A stretch of DNA of 64,000 nt from Dryomyza anilis (lineage: Eukaryota > Arthropoda > Insecta > Diptera > Dryomyzidae), in contig OX638132.1 of NCBI GenBank assembly GCA_951804985.1, positions 22,635,989 through 22,699,988 on the forward strand, written 5' to 3'. The translations under genes and the position numbers were made by a program. The notes under the pieces were generated by a model. It made no database searches. It was given only the letters and a program-made list of their open reading frames with translations, and had not been told where the DNA came from. Shown here piece after piece: positions 1 to 9,590 of this stretch (the stretch's first letter is position 1; every line of letters begins with the position of its first letter).

Positions 1-510
1 ATTAACGTTTTTTATACATAAAAACTGTCAAATATTCGCTAAAAAAATGTGCGTAAATTTCTGCTATTTACGAAATTCTCATTATTTACAAGTTTAACGC
101 GGTTGATGTTAATTTCCTTAGTATTTTAATTTTTAAATAATTGCTTCGTATTGTGTAATTAAAATCCAGTTTTTTTTTATTTAAGATATAGACACAAAAT
201 ATCATTAATACAAAAACCGAAACTGCAAATTGGAACCGATAACGTAAGTGTACCACTTCCGTTACCTGAACATATTTCCATTATTTCAGGTTCTTTTAAT
301 ATTGCGGATGATTAAAAAGGTAAATTCATCACCTGAGAATTTGTTTGCCACATACGCCATTAAGTCGTCGGTTTCGAAAAAAACGATAAAGTATTTATAC
401 TATAATATTTTTTTTTTTGATATTCGCAATTGACAGATGTGTTGACGGACTTACGTACTGATGCCATTTTAGGGAGATGTGTTTTATTTATTTTTGTCCT
501 GAGACTATTA
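1..510. other. AT-rich intergenic sequence, no gene
   Basis: No convincing coding potential or RNA gene is visible. A short block near 320-352 resembles a block near 60790-60830 (shared gagaatttgtttg core followed by a similar ...acgccatt...), which may be a scrap of a shared old repeat or coding segment. Everything else is A/T-rich without periodicity. Confidence 0.5.
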
Positions 511-1388
511 CACCCAGAAAAAAATCATGGTAAATTGATAGTATTTCAATAGAAAAACAATAATTTATACCATTAATATTGGTCAATAGGATGCGTCCCA
601 TTTGTTCAGTAATATTGAAACTGTTAATACAATGTGTGGTTATACCATATATTTTATAATGTGATATTTTAAGTACAATAAGAAAGACCTATACAAATTT
701 AATGATACGTATTATTAATTTTATGGTAAAGTCGAATTACATTTTCCTAATAATTTATTAAAACAAAAATGTATTTCAGTTAATTTATTGTATATATTAT
801 TTTATTTAAATGTCGAAATTGATATTCACTTTTACAACATACACATAAAAAGACACTTCTAGCTGCAAAAGGTTATAACACATTTAATGTTTTCGTTGGT
901 TTCCAATAATTGATTGTAGTACTTGAGTCTGCAGTTGTTTTTAGTCCGTTGCCATAATAGAAGTTCGATGTATTATTTAAGTTATGTAATAAATAAAAAT
1001 ATAAATAAATATATAAATATAATTTATTTACATTAAATACATTGAGCCCTTACCAATGTCGGGTTTAATAATGTGGATTATTCCAAAAAAATACATGCGA
1101 CCATTTTGAGCAAACACGCAGAATGACGTATAAAACGAACATGTTTGTATTCGTTTTAAGTTTTTTTACACCACGTTTATTATTATAGGAGGAAACCATT
1201 AAAACAACATTATTTATTCTATTTAAAATAAAAATATTGAAATATTTAAATTTATGGTACTGAATTTTTCAAATACTATTGAATTAATTAGAAAACTTTG
1301 GATTTAAAAAGAAAAAACTATTAATACATGTACCATAAGATCAATGGTCGTACCATAAAGTACTTAATGGTACATTTTCTTCTGAGTG
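511..1388. mobile_element. MITE-like element, family A (878 bp)
   Basis: The left end CACCCAGAAAAAAAT is matched by a diverged inverted right end near 1372-1388 (cttctgagtg when read forward), and both ends abut a TA dinucleotide (509-510 and 1389-1390). The same termini occur on the short elements at 7427-7645 and 31699-31909. No coding sequence is visible, so this is read as a non-autonomous, TA-targeting DNA transposon. The interior is richer in 'ggta/tacc' and 'aatattgg' words than its surroundings but has no recognisable domain. Confidence 0.6.
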
Positions 1389-1533
1389 TAGTAACATTTG
1401 ACAAACATAAACATTACTCTAAAGTATTTTTCTATATGCATCCCATATATTAATTCCAATACATTAAAAGCTAAATATTTATTCTTTATTTTTTTAGTTT
1501 TCAGTTTAAATTGTATCTACTATTTTTAATATA
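1389..1533. other. Short AT-rich spacer, nothing recognised
   Basis: The spacer lies between the family A MITE and the left part of a split family C repeat. No ORF or motif is seen. Confidence 0.4.
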
Positions 1534-1580
1534 CACGGATAGAAAAGATTGGCTTGAATATGTTTGAATGTAATTGAAAA
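1534..1580. repeat. Left fragment of a family C element
   Basis: This piece begins CACGGATAGAAAAGATT and matches the terminus of the family C copies at 16495 and, inverted, at 14658. It stops where family D starts at 1581. Its continuation resumes at about 6666, so family D landed inside this family C copy. Confidence 0.65.
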
Positions 1581-1663
1581 ACCAGTTGGAAAGGTTAGAT
1601 CACATGGGAAATTTTAAAGTAGGTGTAATTATGATAGTTAGGATTATCAAAATTATAGTCGGT

Positions 1664-1829
1664 TATAGTATTTTTTAAATGTAAAATAAATACGTTTTCT
1701 AAAGTTTTTCTAATGATCTTTTTTAATTTTTATTTTTTGACATAAAATTATTTTTTAAATGAAAACTATTTTTTTTATCAAAAAAACAAATACAATTTTC
1801 AAAGTAGTTTTATAAACTGAGTCACCACA
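1664..1829 (-). repeat. 3' LTR of the Ty3-like element
   Basis: The 166-bp direct repeat of 5943-6108 reads TGTGGTGACTCAG on the element strand. The two LTRs differ only in and around one T-run/A-run (about 1770-1785), by a one-base length change and roughly one substitution or compensating indel. The left outer flank is the duplicated CGGT. Confidence 0.9.
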
Positions 1830-1843
1830 TTCACTCCCCTTCC
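1830..1843 (-). other. Polypurine tract of the Ty3-like element
   Basis: Immediately inside the 3' LTR the element strand reads GGAAGGGGAGTGAA, a purine run in the position where plus-strand DNA synthesis is primed in LTR retrotransposons. The call is based on position and composition. Confidence 0.65.
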
Positions 1844-4011
1844 AGTGCGAACGATACTTTCTTATCCGGTTTGATCATATTCTGTGAAAAGACTGGTTTA
1901 AGACGATCCACCGATACAGTATCTTCTTTTCCATTAATCGATATTTTGAAATATTTTTTGCTCCGCGACACTACTGGATGAGGCCCATGGTATTTTGCTT
2001 GAAAATATTTAAAATTATTGTCGGATCGAATCCATACATGTGAACAATTCTCTAAACCGGCTGGAATGAAATATTTCTTATGTGAATGGTGTGAAGAAAT
2101 ATGTGGTGAATTTAAAGATATTCGATTTCTTAATACACTAACAAAACTAAGGGGTTGAATAGGAATAGTTGACGGTACAACAAAATCTCCAGGTAAATGA
2201 AGCTGTTCTCCATATACTAGTTCAGCGGCTGTGGTTTGTAAATCCTCCTTTATTGTTGTGCGTAAACCTAAAAGTACAGAGCCAATAGACTTGGTCCATT
2301 GTGGATCTTGATGAGCAAGCAGTGAAGACTTTAATGTTCTGTGGAATCTTTCCACGAGACCATTAGACTGTGGGTGATAAGCTGTGGTGTGTTGAAGTTT
2401 AGCTCCAATTAATTTTGCGACTTCTTGAAAAGTTTTTGATACAAATTGCTTACCACGATCTGTTACAATGGTATTCGGACAACCGAAACGTGTTATCCAT
2501 CCGTCGATGAAATATCGTGCAACAGTTTCGGATCGTATGTCCTTAAGAGGAAAAACTTCCGGCCATTTGGTGTATCTGTCGATACACGTCAACAAATATA
2601 CAAATCCCTCTGATGGGGGTAAGGGCCCAACTAAATCTAGATGAATTGTTTCGAATCTCCTAGATGGTTGTATATATGTCGAATTAGGAACGATGACATG
2701 TCTATTTATTTTTGATGTTTGACAGGCCAGACAACTTCGAACCCAAAATGCGCAATCTTTTCGAGCAGAAGGCCAAATAAAACGGCTTAGAAGTGCCTTC
2801 TGCATCGCTTTTACTCCGGGATGAGATAAGTTGTGAATTTGGTCAAAAATTTGTTTACGAAGTTTGTTCGGAATATATGGCCGTGGAGCATCTTGCGAGA
2901 TATCGCAATATATTTCCTTTTGTGTACCAGGAATATTGACTTTTGCTAGTCTAAGGCTGGTGTTAGAATTATGTAAAAGATGAGCGAGTTCATCATCCGT
3001 TTTTTGCTCTTTTTCAATTTGTTCAAAATTAGTGATGGAAATTTCTTCAATTCGAGACAGCGCATCAGCAACTACATTGTCTTTTCCAGAAATGTGCTGA
3101 AAATCAGTGGTGAATTGGCTGATAAAATCCAACTGACGTAGTTGCCTGGGGCTTGCTTTGTCAGCGCGCTGACTAAATGCATAAATAAGCGGCTTATGGT
3201 CTGTGAAAAGCGTAAACGATCTTCCCTCGAATAAGTGTCTGAAGTGTTTAATAGAGGTGTATGCAGCAAGTAATTCTCGATCATAGGCACTGTATCGTGT
3301 TTCTGCGGGTAATAGCTTACGAGAAAAGAATGCTATTGGCTTCCAGTCATTCTCAACTTGCTGTTCTACAGCTGCTCCAACTGCGATATCTGAAGCATCG
3401 ACCTTAAGTATTAATTTTGCGTTAGGGATAGGATAAGACAGGGTGATGGTGTCTTTTAGATCCTGCTTACAATTGTCAAAAGCATTTTGTAATTTGGGAT
3501 TCCATATAATTTTCCTTCGATCATTTTTAACACTACCCTTCGTTTGATCGTTTAATATTGCTTGGTGTGTTGCTGCATTTGGCAAGAATCGTCGATAAAA
3601 ATTTATCATTGCCAGAAAACGACGCAGGTCCTGAACTGTTACAGGACGAGGAAACGATGTTATGGCTTCAACTTTTGAAGGAAGTGGTTTTATGCCGTCT
3701 TTGTTTAAACGGAAACCAAGAAAGTCGATTTCTTTTTGTCCAAAAACGCACTTTTCCGGATTGAGGATTATACCATAACTTTGCAAACGGATGAAAAGTT
3801 GATTTAAATGATTAAAATGTTCCTTTTCCGATTTTGATGCTATCAATATGTCATCAATATAGATGAAAACGAAATTTAACCCTCTAACTACCTCATCCAT
3901 TAATCGTTGAAAAGATTGCGCAGCGTTGCGCAACCCAAACGGCATTTTTAGAAATTCGTATAACCCAAAAGGCGTAATTATTGCCGTTTTGGGTATATCC
4001 GCAGGGTTCAC
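1831..4011 (-). pseudogene. pol fragment: RT (C-terminal part), RNase H, integrase
   Basis: This 726-residue open stretch encodes most of Pol. It carries the RT catalytic YIDD at about residues 51-54 and the RNase H acidic residues near D205, E246, D271 and D316. The integrase zinc motif is H393-H397-C427-C430 and the integrase core is D459, D518, E554, giving an exact D,D35E spacing (GLVER context). A short basic tail follows and ends just inside the polypurine tract. It is open throughout, but the RT N-terminus is in another frame (next entry), because of an apparent 1-bp indel near 4040. There is no chromodomain and no env downstream. Products would act in a cytoplasmic particle and the nucleus, but this copy is broken. 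Confidence 0.9.
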
Positions 4012-4289
4012 TGGGATTTGGTGAAATGCTCGTACAATTTTGAAAATATGGTACAGTCGGTCAATATTGTATTGAAATCTGTAATATACGGTATCGGATA
4101 CCGATCCGGAGTTGTAACCTTATTCAGGAAGCGGTAGTCTCCACATGGTCTCCAACTGCCATTGGACTTAGGAGCCATATGGAGTGGATTAGACCAGTTT
4201 GATTTAGATGGTCGAATAATATTGTTTTCAAGCATATATTCAAATTCTTTTTTTGCAATGGCAAGTTTATTAGCATCGAGCCTTCTCAT
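4008..4289 (-). pseudogene. pol fragment: N-terminal part of reverse transcriptase
   Basis: This segment holds the RT fingers region, with the conserved [14 protein letters not shown] and CGDYRFLN blocks and the YPIPY motif. It loses frame after IFSKL, where the palm region continues in the frame of the 1831-4011 segment. The overlap with its neighbours by a few bases in different frames indicates indels rather than a designed recoding site, since the breaks fall inside conserved RT blocks. Confidence 0.85.
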
Positions 4290-4882
4290 TTTCGCTGTAA
4301 CGGGCCGTCCATGCGTTTCAATGTAGTGAAAAGTAGAGTGTTTAATCTTCGGTACTTTTGGGCCAGACTGTACAGCGCAGGAAATGATTTAAGAAGTTCA
4401 TGGTATTTTGATTTCGTTTCTTTAATTAGCTTAATTGAAGGAAATGTGTCTGTGCAAAGGATACCGTTAATGCTTAATTGTGTTTTTCCATCAACCAAAA
4501 TTTTACGTTTTAGGTCAGGAAGCAAATGAAAATGGTGCATAAAGTCGGATCCTATTATAGGGCGAGTAACATCCGCAATAACAAAACGCCAGATAAATGA
4601 TCTTCTTAGACCAAAATCGATTGATAAAATTTTAAATCCAAAGGTTTTAATTTTAGAGCCATTCGCTGCGTACAATGAAAATTCTGGTATTTTTTGAAAA
4701 TCAGTGCCAACATATTTGGAATAAGGGACGACAGACACATCTGCGCCTGTGTCGATAAGAAAATCCATTTTGGATGCAGTGTCTCTTATGAAAAGTCTGC
4801 CGCTGGCAACTGCGATTTCTTTAGCGGCGGAATCGGAAATCGTATTTAGTTTTTTGAAGAAAAGTTGCATGGCTGCAAGCAT
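4286..4882 (-). pseudogene. pol fragment: retropepsin-type aspartic protease
   Basis: This segment is 198 residues. The catalytic motif LIDTGADVSVVP is at about residues 42-53, and a second flap/strand region ending IIGSDFMHHF lies downstream, as in Ty3 proteases. It overlaps the end of gag (to 4846) in a different frame; at the gag/PR border a frame change is normal for such elements, so that change need not be damage. The loss of frame toward the RT linker near 4360 does look like damage, because the RT-proximal reading continues in the other frame. Confidence 0.85.
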
Positions 4883-5925
4883 TTTGAAGCTCGGTTACCA
4901 AACCTATAGTGGTACCAACACAATCCACTATTTCTACTACTACTTCTACTAAAATATGTAAAGCGCCTACCTCGAGATGGTGAACGACCGCGATCATTGT
5001 TGCCAGCTGGACCATTCCTGTCGATTTCGAATTGCTCCAATTTGTTTTCGATTGCCAAAATTTTTGATCCAATGTCGTTAAACTGTTGGGTTAATGTTGA
5101 ATAGCTTGCATTTGTGCTATTTGGTTCGATTAAATTGGAAACTGCTACTGCAGCAACATGACTTGGTCTGGATATTTCTAAAATTTTATCGGCTTGCGCC
5201 GCTAGTTCCATGAGATTTTCCGTTGAGTTTATTGTAAGAATTGGTCGAAGCGATTCAGGAACTTGTTCTAAAAACAACATTTTAAGAACGTTGTCTCCTA
5301 CCTTTCCACCAGCCAAATTCATCAGATATTGCAGGAATTGTGATGGTTTCATGTCGCCCATAGAAACCCCTTTCAGTAACTTTCGTAAGCGCAGTTCATC
5401 GCTTTCGCTGAAAATTCTACACAAACGGGTTTTTATTGCAGTATACCGGTCTCTAGCTGGAGGATTTAGAATGATGTCACTTATGGCTTGAATTGTCTTG
5501 CCATCAAGATTTGCTACTACGTACTAATACATAGTTTCTTCGCGCGTAATTCCGCTTATGGCAAAGATAGATTCAATCTGAGTAAACCAAAGCAGTGGAC
5601 ATTCCTTCCAGAATAAAGGTAATTTTTGCACTGAGACCGCGGAGATCTCAGCTGGCCGTGATGTGAGTGTTGCTGATGATGCTGCTGCACTGCTCGATGT
5701 TAATACTGCTGAGGATGTTCCGGATGATGTTGTAGTTGCTGAGGATGTTCCTGATGATGTTGTTGTTGCTGATGAAACTGCTGCTGGAGCGTCTTGCTGA
5801 CCTGTGGTAGTGTCATCATGGATTCGCGCGGAAGTACAAGGCTGCTGCACGCCTGTTCCCGTAAGGTCTATTAAATTGCGTTCAGCAAGGTGCTTACGCG
5901 TCGGCGAATTATGTATGGGCATCAC
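4846..5925 (-). pseudogene. gag, with one in-frame stop
   Basis: A single frame runs from ATG at 5925 to a stop at 4846, interrupted by TAG at 5524-5526. The N-terminal part contains a Ser/Ala/Thr-rich low-complexity run (5640-5790, built of repeated gatgatgttg-like units). The middle part carries capsid-like helices (for example LRKLLKGVSMGDMKPSQFL and FLEQVPESLRPIL). The C-terminus has a zinc-knuckle-like C-x2-H pattern with later cysteines (CWYHYRFG ... SKCLQPC), typical of mag-like gags. Gag packages element RNA into particles. The stop truncates the product before the capsid core. Confidence 0.85.
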
Positions 5926-5938
5926 GTCGTGGTCACCA
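5921..5938 (-). other. Primer-binding site of the Ty3-like element
   Basis: Four bases after the 5' LTR, the element strand reads TGGTGACCACGACGTGAT. It begins TGG, complementary to a tRNA CCA end, and sits exactly where a tRNA primer site is expected. I do not assign the tRNA with confidence. Confidence 0.75.
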
Positions 5939-5942
5939 AAAT

Positions 5943-6108
5943 TATAGTATTTTTTAAATGTAAAATAAATACGTTTTCTAAAGTTTTTCTAATGATCTTT
6001 TTTAATTTTTATTTTTTGACATAAAATTATTTTTTAAATGAAAACTATTTTTTTATCAACAAAAACAAATACAATTTTCAAAGTAGTTTTATAAACTGAG
6101 TCACCACA
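5943..6108 (-). repeat. 5' LTR of the Ty3-like element
   Basis: The 166-bp repeat begins TGTGGTGACTCAG and ends ACTATA on the element strand. It is very AT-rich and short for a Ty3 LTR. The outer flank is the duplicated CGGT followed by the rest of family D. Confidence 0.9.
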
Positions 6109-6665
6109 CGGTCTAAGCCGACTATAAATACCCTACACATATGTGTGGTTACCATTCAAAGTGATATATAGGTCACCAGGGTATACGAATCCTGAAAATA
6201 ACAACAAACATTCAATCGCTGAAGAATTTCCATTCATTTGATACCCATATTTACAAATGGGTAGGTGTACCGAATTTCGATTTTTTTTTGTGAACCACAA
6301 GTCTTTTCGCCGGAAAACATTATTATCATGTATTTGAGCATGATGTCAATATATATTTGAGCAAAAAAGTTTACCTAAGCACGTATACATAAAAATTGAT
6401 CTTTATATGTACATTTTATATGAGGTATTTGAACATAAGTGGTCGGATCATAGGTCACAATGGACTGATCTAGTCAATTTTTTCGCACATACAGCGTAGG
6501 TATATTAGTAATCTAAGTTATAAGACGGACAGACAGACGGACATCGCTAGGAGGTCATGGTGATCAAGAATATATATACTTTTCCATACCGGAGATGCTT
6601 CCTTCTGGGTGTTACAAACGGCGTACCAAACTGAATATACCCTTTCACTCTTAGTGTAGGGTATA

Positions 6666-6764
6666 ATAATACGAAATTACCAAACATGTATTATGAAAAA
6701 AGTGTAATTTAATTATAATCGAAATTGAATTTATTTTTGTTCAGATTGTAATAACATATTACTA
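6666..6764. repeat. Right fragment of the split family C element
   Basis: The sequence 'aatacgaaattacc...' continues the family C terminus broken off at 1580 (compare 16547-16640). It ends where the foldback element begins at 6765, so it is cut by a second insertion. Confidence 0.6.
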
Positions 6765-8292
6765 CACGGAGAGAAAAAAGTTCTAAAATCCAGAAGTAAT
6801 CAAGAAGTATACGAAGTGATATACAGCTAAACCGAAAAATCCTTAATTTCAAGAAATGAAGTTTCTTGGTTGTCAAAAAAGTAACTAAGTAGAATTATTC
6901 TTGGATTCAGTTATTAATTTCTTGGGTATCCAAAAAGAAACTAAGTAGAATAAGTCTGGAATTCAGTTATTAATTTCATAGGTATCAAAAATGTTGTTGT
7001 TGTTCTCGTCCCAAAATTTAATGAACACGTGTTCGTATAGTTGTTTTTGCGATCTTGCTTTGTCGCTATTATGTTTTGTTTTACTTTGTCCGCCCCATCT
7101 GTTTGTTCGTGTGCCTGTCTGTCGATATGTTGAAAGTAACTAAAAGCAATTATTTCGAAGCTAAATAAAAAAAAATATATAGTCGAGTTAATTTATTGTT
7201 TATTTAGAACTTTATTACCTATACGCATTTTTGTATATTAAATGACTTCTTTGAATACTTAATGTAATTGAATTGTTTATTTTTTTTTTATTTTTATTAT
7301 TATTTAATTTAATCTCTGTATATTATTCTGAAACCGTTTACTTACCTTATACACTTTCTCCTCTTCTCTTGCCTCTTCTGTTGGTTATGTATAAACCCTC
7401 CGCACGGTACCCGTAAGCATTGTATACACCCAGAAAAAAATCCCTCAAATACCATTAAAATTTGTCAATAGGACAATTATTGATTTTGTAGTATAGAAAA
7501 AATAAATCTTTTCATATAAATTCAATGGCAATGTCATGGTATTTTCTAGTATTTAATGATATTTTCCTATTAAAATAATAATATATCCTATTGAATATTT
7601 TTAATAGTAAAAAACTATTATTTATATAGTATTTTTTTCTGGGTGTAGTGTATTTAGATAACAATGGAATGAACTCAACTTGGTATTTATGCAAAATTGA
7701 ACCCAAATTTATGTTTACGAACTGAAACCATACCAATATTCGTACGAAAAATCGTTTTTTCTATTTATATCTTTAAGATTCATACATACACAGACGCTTG
7801 CTTGTCTGGCTGGGCTTTGTTGTTCTATTCGTGAAAACACACACATGCAAACACTGTATATCATGCCGTTTTTTGATACCTAAGAAGAAAAAATTTGCAA
7901 TCCAGACAAATTGTTCTTACGTTACTTTTTGATACCTAAGAACTTAATGTCTGAATATCTAGAAAAATTTGGCTTAGTTACTTTCAACAGGCAGACTAAC
8001 AAACAGATGGCGACCTCGCAAAACATAGCATACAGACAGAGCAATATCGATGAAAACAACAACAATACATGAACACGTGTTCTTTTTGCGATGAATACAG
8101 CAACAATTTTGCGTGTTCTTTTTGCTTTTTAATAATAAATAAATTTTTTGACAACTAAGTAATTTGCTTTCGTGATATCCAGATGACAAAATTCTTGAAT
8201 TTTAGTAGTATTTTATTGATATTAGTCAAATTCTACTATTTTTCTTTCTAATCGAATTCTTCTCGAGTTTTAGAATTTTATTTCCCTCCGTC
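6765..8292. mobile_element. Foldback-type element, copy A
   Basis: The left end CACGGAGAGAAAAAAGTTCTAAAA is matched by an inverted, imperfect right end (tagaattttatttccctccg). Beyond the tips, both halves are inverted versions of one another: 'gttactttcaac...aaacagatggcg' and 'aacacgtgttc' recur in opposite orientation near 7030-7150 and 7980-8080. The same element lies inverted at 23901-26102. No transposase frame is visible, so it is likely non-autonomous. It contains a family A MITE (7427-7645). TA precedes the left end at 6763-6764. Confidence 0.75.
7427..7645. mobile_element. Family A MITE inside foldback copy A (219 bp)
   Basis: The tips CACCCAGAAAAAAAT and their inverted match (attttttctgggtg) are flanked by TA on both sides (7425-7426, 7646-7647). 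The corresponding point of the inverted foldback copy (about 24587-24590) lacks the insertion and keeps the target. The interior is AT-rich with no ORF. Confidence 0.85.
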
Positions 8293-8293
8293 A

Positions 8294-8295
<2 letters not shown>

Positions 8296-8343
<48 letters not shown>
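8296..8343. repeat. (AT)n microsatellite
   Basis: About 48 bp of pure TA dinucleotides abut the start of the Helitron-like element. Confidence 0.95.
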
Positions 8344-8348
<5 letters not shown>

Positions 8349-9103
8349 ACAAGTCCTGATTGCCCAACTGACTGATCGATCAACGCCCAGACCAAACAGT
8401 TAGACCTAGGAACATGAAATGTGGATAGGGTGCTCATCTCCCAACGTAGGCGCGCACTACAGCGGGATTTTTTGAAATTCGCCCTCTAAGGTACAAAAAT
8501 GGGCGTGGCAAGTTTGGACTTTTAATTCCAATATCTGTGTACTTAAGATAGCCACAGTCATGGAATTTTACCCACTGATGTATATTGTGGTTGTTGTATC
8601 ATTTTCACAAATGTGGGAGGGATTGAACTACGGGGCGTGGGACCTTCCATATAACCAAAACATTAAAATTACTGTAACTCCTGACATACTAAGTGTAGAG
8701 ATACAAAAATCGAATGTTCATATTTAAAACTCTAATTGTCACGTAAAATGTGGTTGGGATTAAACCACGGGGAGTGGCACCTCCCATATAACCAAGTTAT
8801 TAGAGTACCTATAACTCCTGACATACTAAGAAAAGAGTTATAAAAATAGAATCAAATATTTAAAACTCCAATCGTCACGTAGAATGTGGGCGGAATTAAC
8901 CAACGAGCGTGGCGCCTCCCTTATAACCAAAAAATTAAAATTGCTTTAACTCCTGACCTACTAAGAGAAGAGTTGTAAAAATCGAAATAAAGCATAATAT
9001 TGAACACTATAATCTTCACGTAGAATGTGAGCGTGATTGGACAAAGGGCGTGGCACGTGAGCGGGAAAAAAATGGCGCCGTAGGCATCTAGTTTTATATA
9101 TTC
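8344..9103 (+). mobile_element. Helitron-like element, 3'-truncated
   Basis: It begins with a unique head (contains gatcgatcaacgcccag) also found, inverted, at 63160-63255. Imperfect tandem monomers of about 135-140 bp follow, marked by 'cacgtagaatgtgg' near 8740, 8877 and 9017 and by 'gcgtggcacctcccatataacc'. It ends abruptly before the ctggacccgtgcac terminus seen on relatives and is followed by a family C scrap. The class is inferred from those relatives. Confidence 0.6.
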
Positions 9104-9106
9104 CCT

Positions 9107-9176
9107 AGCAGAATCTGTCAAATTTACCATAAATATGTTACAATACAAATATAAAATTTTAATTGAATTTGAATAA
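9107..9176. repeat. Family C fragment
   Basis: The block 'agcagaatctgtcaaattta' and the following 50 bp match the interior of family C at 16645-16715. No termini are present, so this is an internal scrap. Confidence 0.65.
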
Positions 9177-9294
9177 CGATAAAATATGGGATTTTAAAAG
9201 ACACTAAGAAATACGGAAAAACACAACAAAACACAAAAAAAGCACGGAAAAACATGAAAAAGCAAGCGAAACGTGAAAAATAATACCGTAACCG

Positions 9295-9590
9295 TTTAGA
9301 TTTTTAGAACCAGAATCATTATTAAAAATGTGTTGAACCGGAACTGGAATCGGAACATATATATTTTTTTCTGGTTGGAATCGGTACCGCTATTTGAAAA
9401 ATATCGGAACCAAAACCGGAACAGATATTATATCCCTGTCAGGGAAAGCAAAGAACCGGAATCGGAACCATTATTAAGAATGTACGGAACTGGAATCGAA
9501 ACCCTTTTAATTTGTTGATTGAAACCGGAACCACAATTTTAAAAATCTTGGAATCCGAACCGGAACCGATATTCCAATAGGTTTTAGCTC
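9295..9590. repeat. Degenerate GAACCGGAA-type repeat
   Basis: The words ggaaccgga, gaatcggaac and aaccggaac recur many times over about 300 bp with irregular spacing and AT-rich filler. It looks like a decayed minisatellite built on a GGAACC/GGAATC unit. A 62-codon open frame here is an artefact of the repeat. Confidence 0.6.

Larger units (their letters stand above)
1664..6108 (-). mobile_element. Ty3/mag-like LTR retrotransposon, damaged
   Basis: This is a complete-length LTR element on the minus strand: 5' LTR at 5943-6108, primer-binding site, gag, protease, reverse transcriptase, RNase H, integrase, polypurine tract, then 3' LTR at 1664-1829. It is flanked by the 4-bp target duplication CGGT (1660-1663 and 6109-6112), as expected for Ty3-type integrases. 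The order PR-RT-RH-IN, the gag knuckle starting CWYHYRFG and the absence of an env gene fit the mag-like lineage of Ty3; the lineage call is by remembered family traits. Coding is broken by one in-frame stop in gag and apparent frameshifts near 4360 and 4040, so this copy cannot make its own products. The LTRs are nearly identical, which implies recent arrival. Confidence 0.9.
1581..6665. repeat. Family D dispersed repeat, interrupted by the Ty3 element
   Basis: The flanking parts 1581-1663 and 6109-6665 together match the uninterrupted copy at 52781-53449 almost base for base, starting at 'accagttgg' and ending at 'tagtgtagggtata'. Short inverted words (taccctacac near the left, gtgtagggta at the right end) and a hairpin AGTCGG-tctaag-CCGACT are visible in the intact copy. 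No ORF is present. The family is dispersed, with partial copies near 16358-18182, 34190-34483 and 61896-62015. I cannot assign it to a named superfamily. Confidence 0.75.

Noticed and set aside
1664..6108. Endogenous retrovirus with env
   Set aside because: Between integrase and the 3' LTR there is no room for an envelope gene; the element is an env-less Ty3-type retrotransposon.
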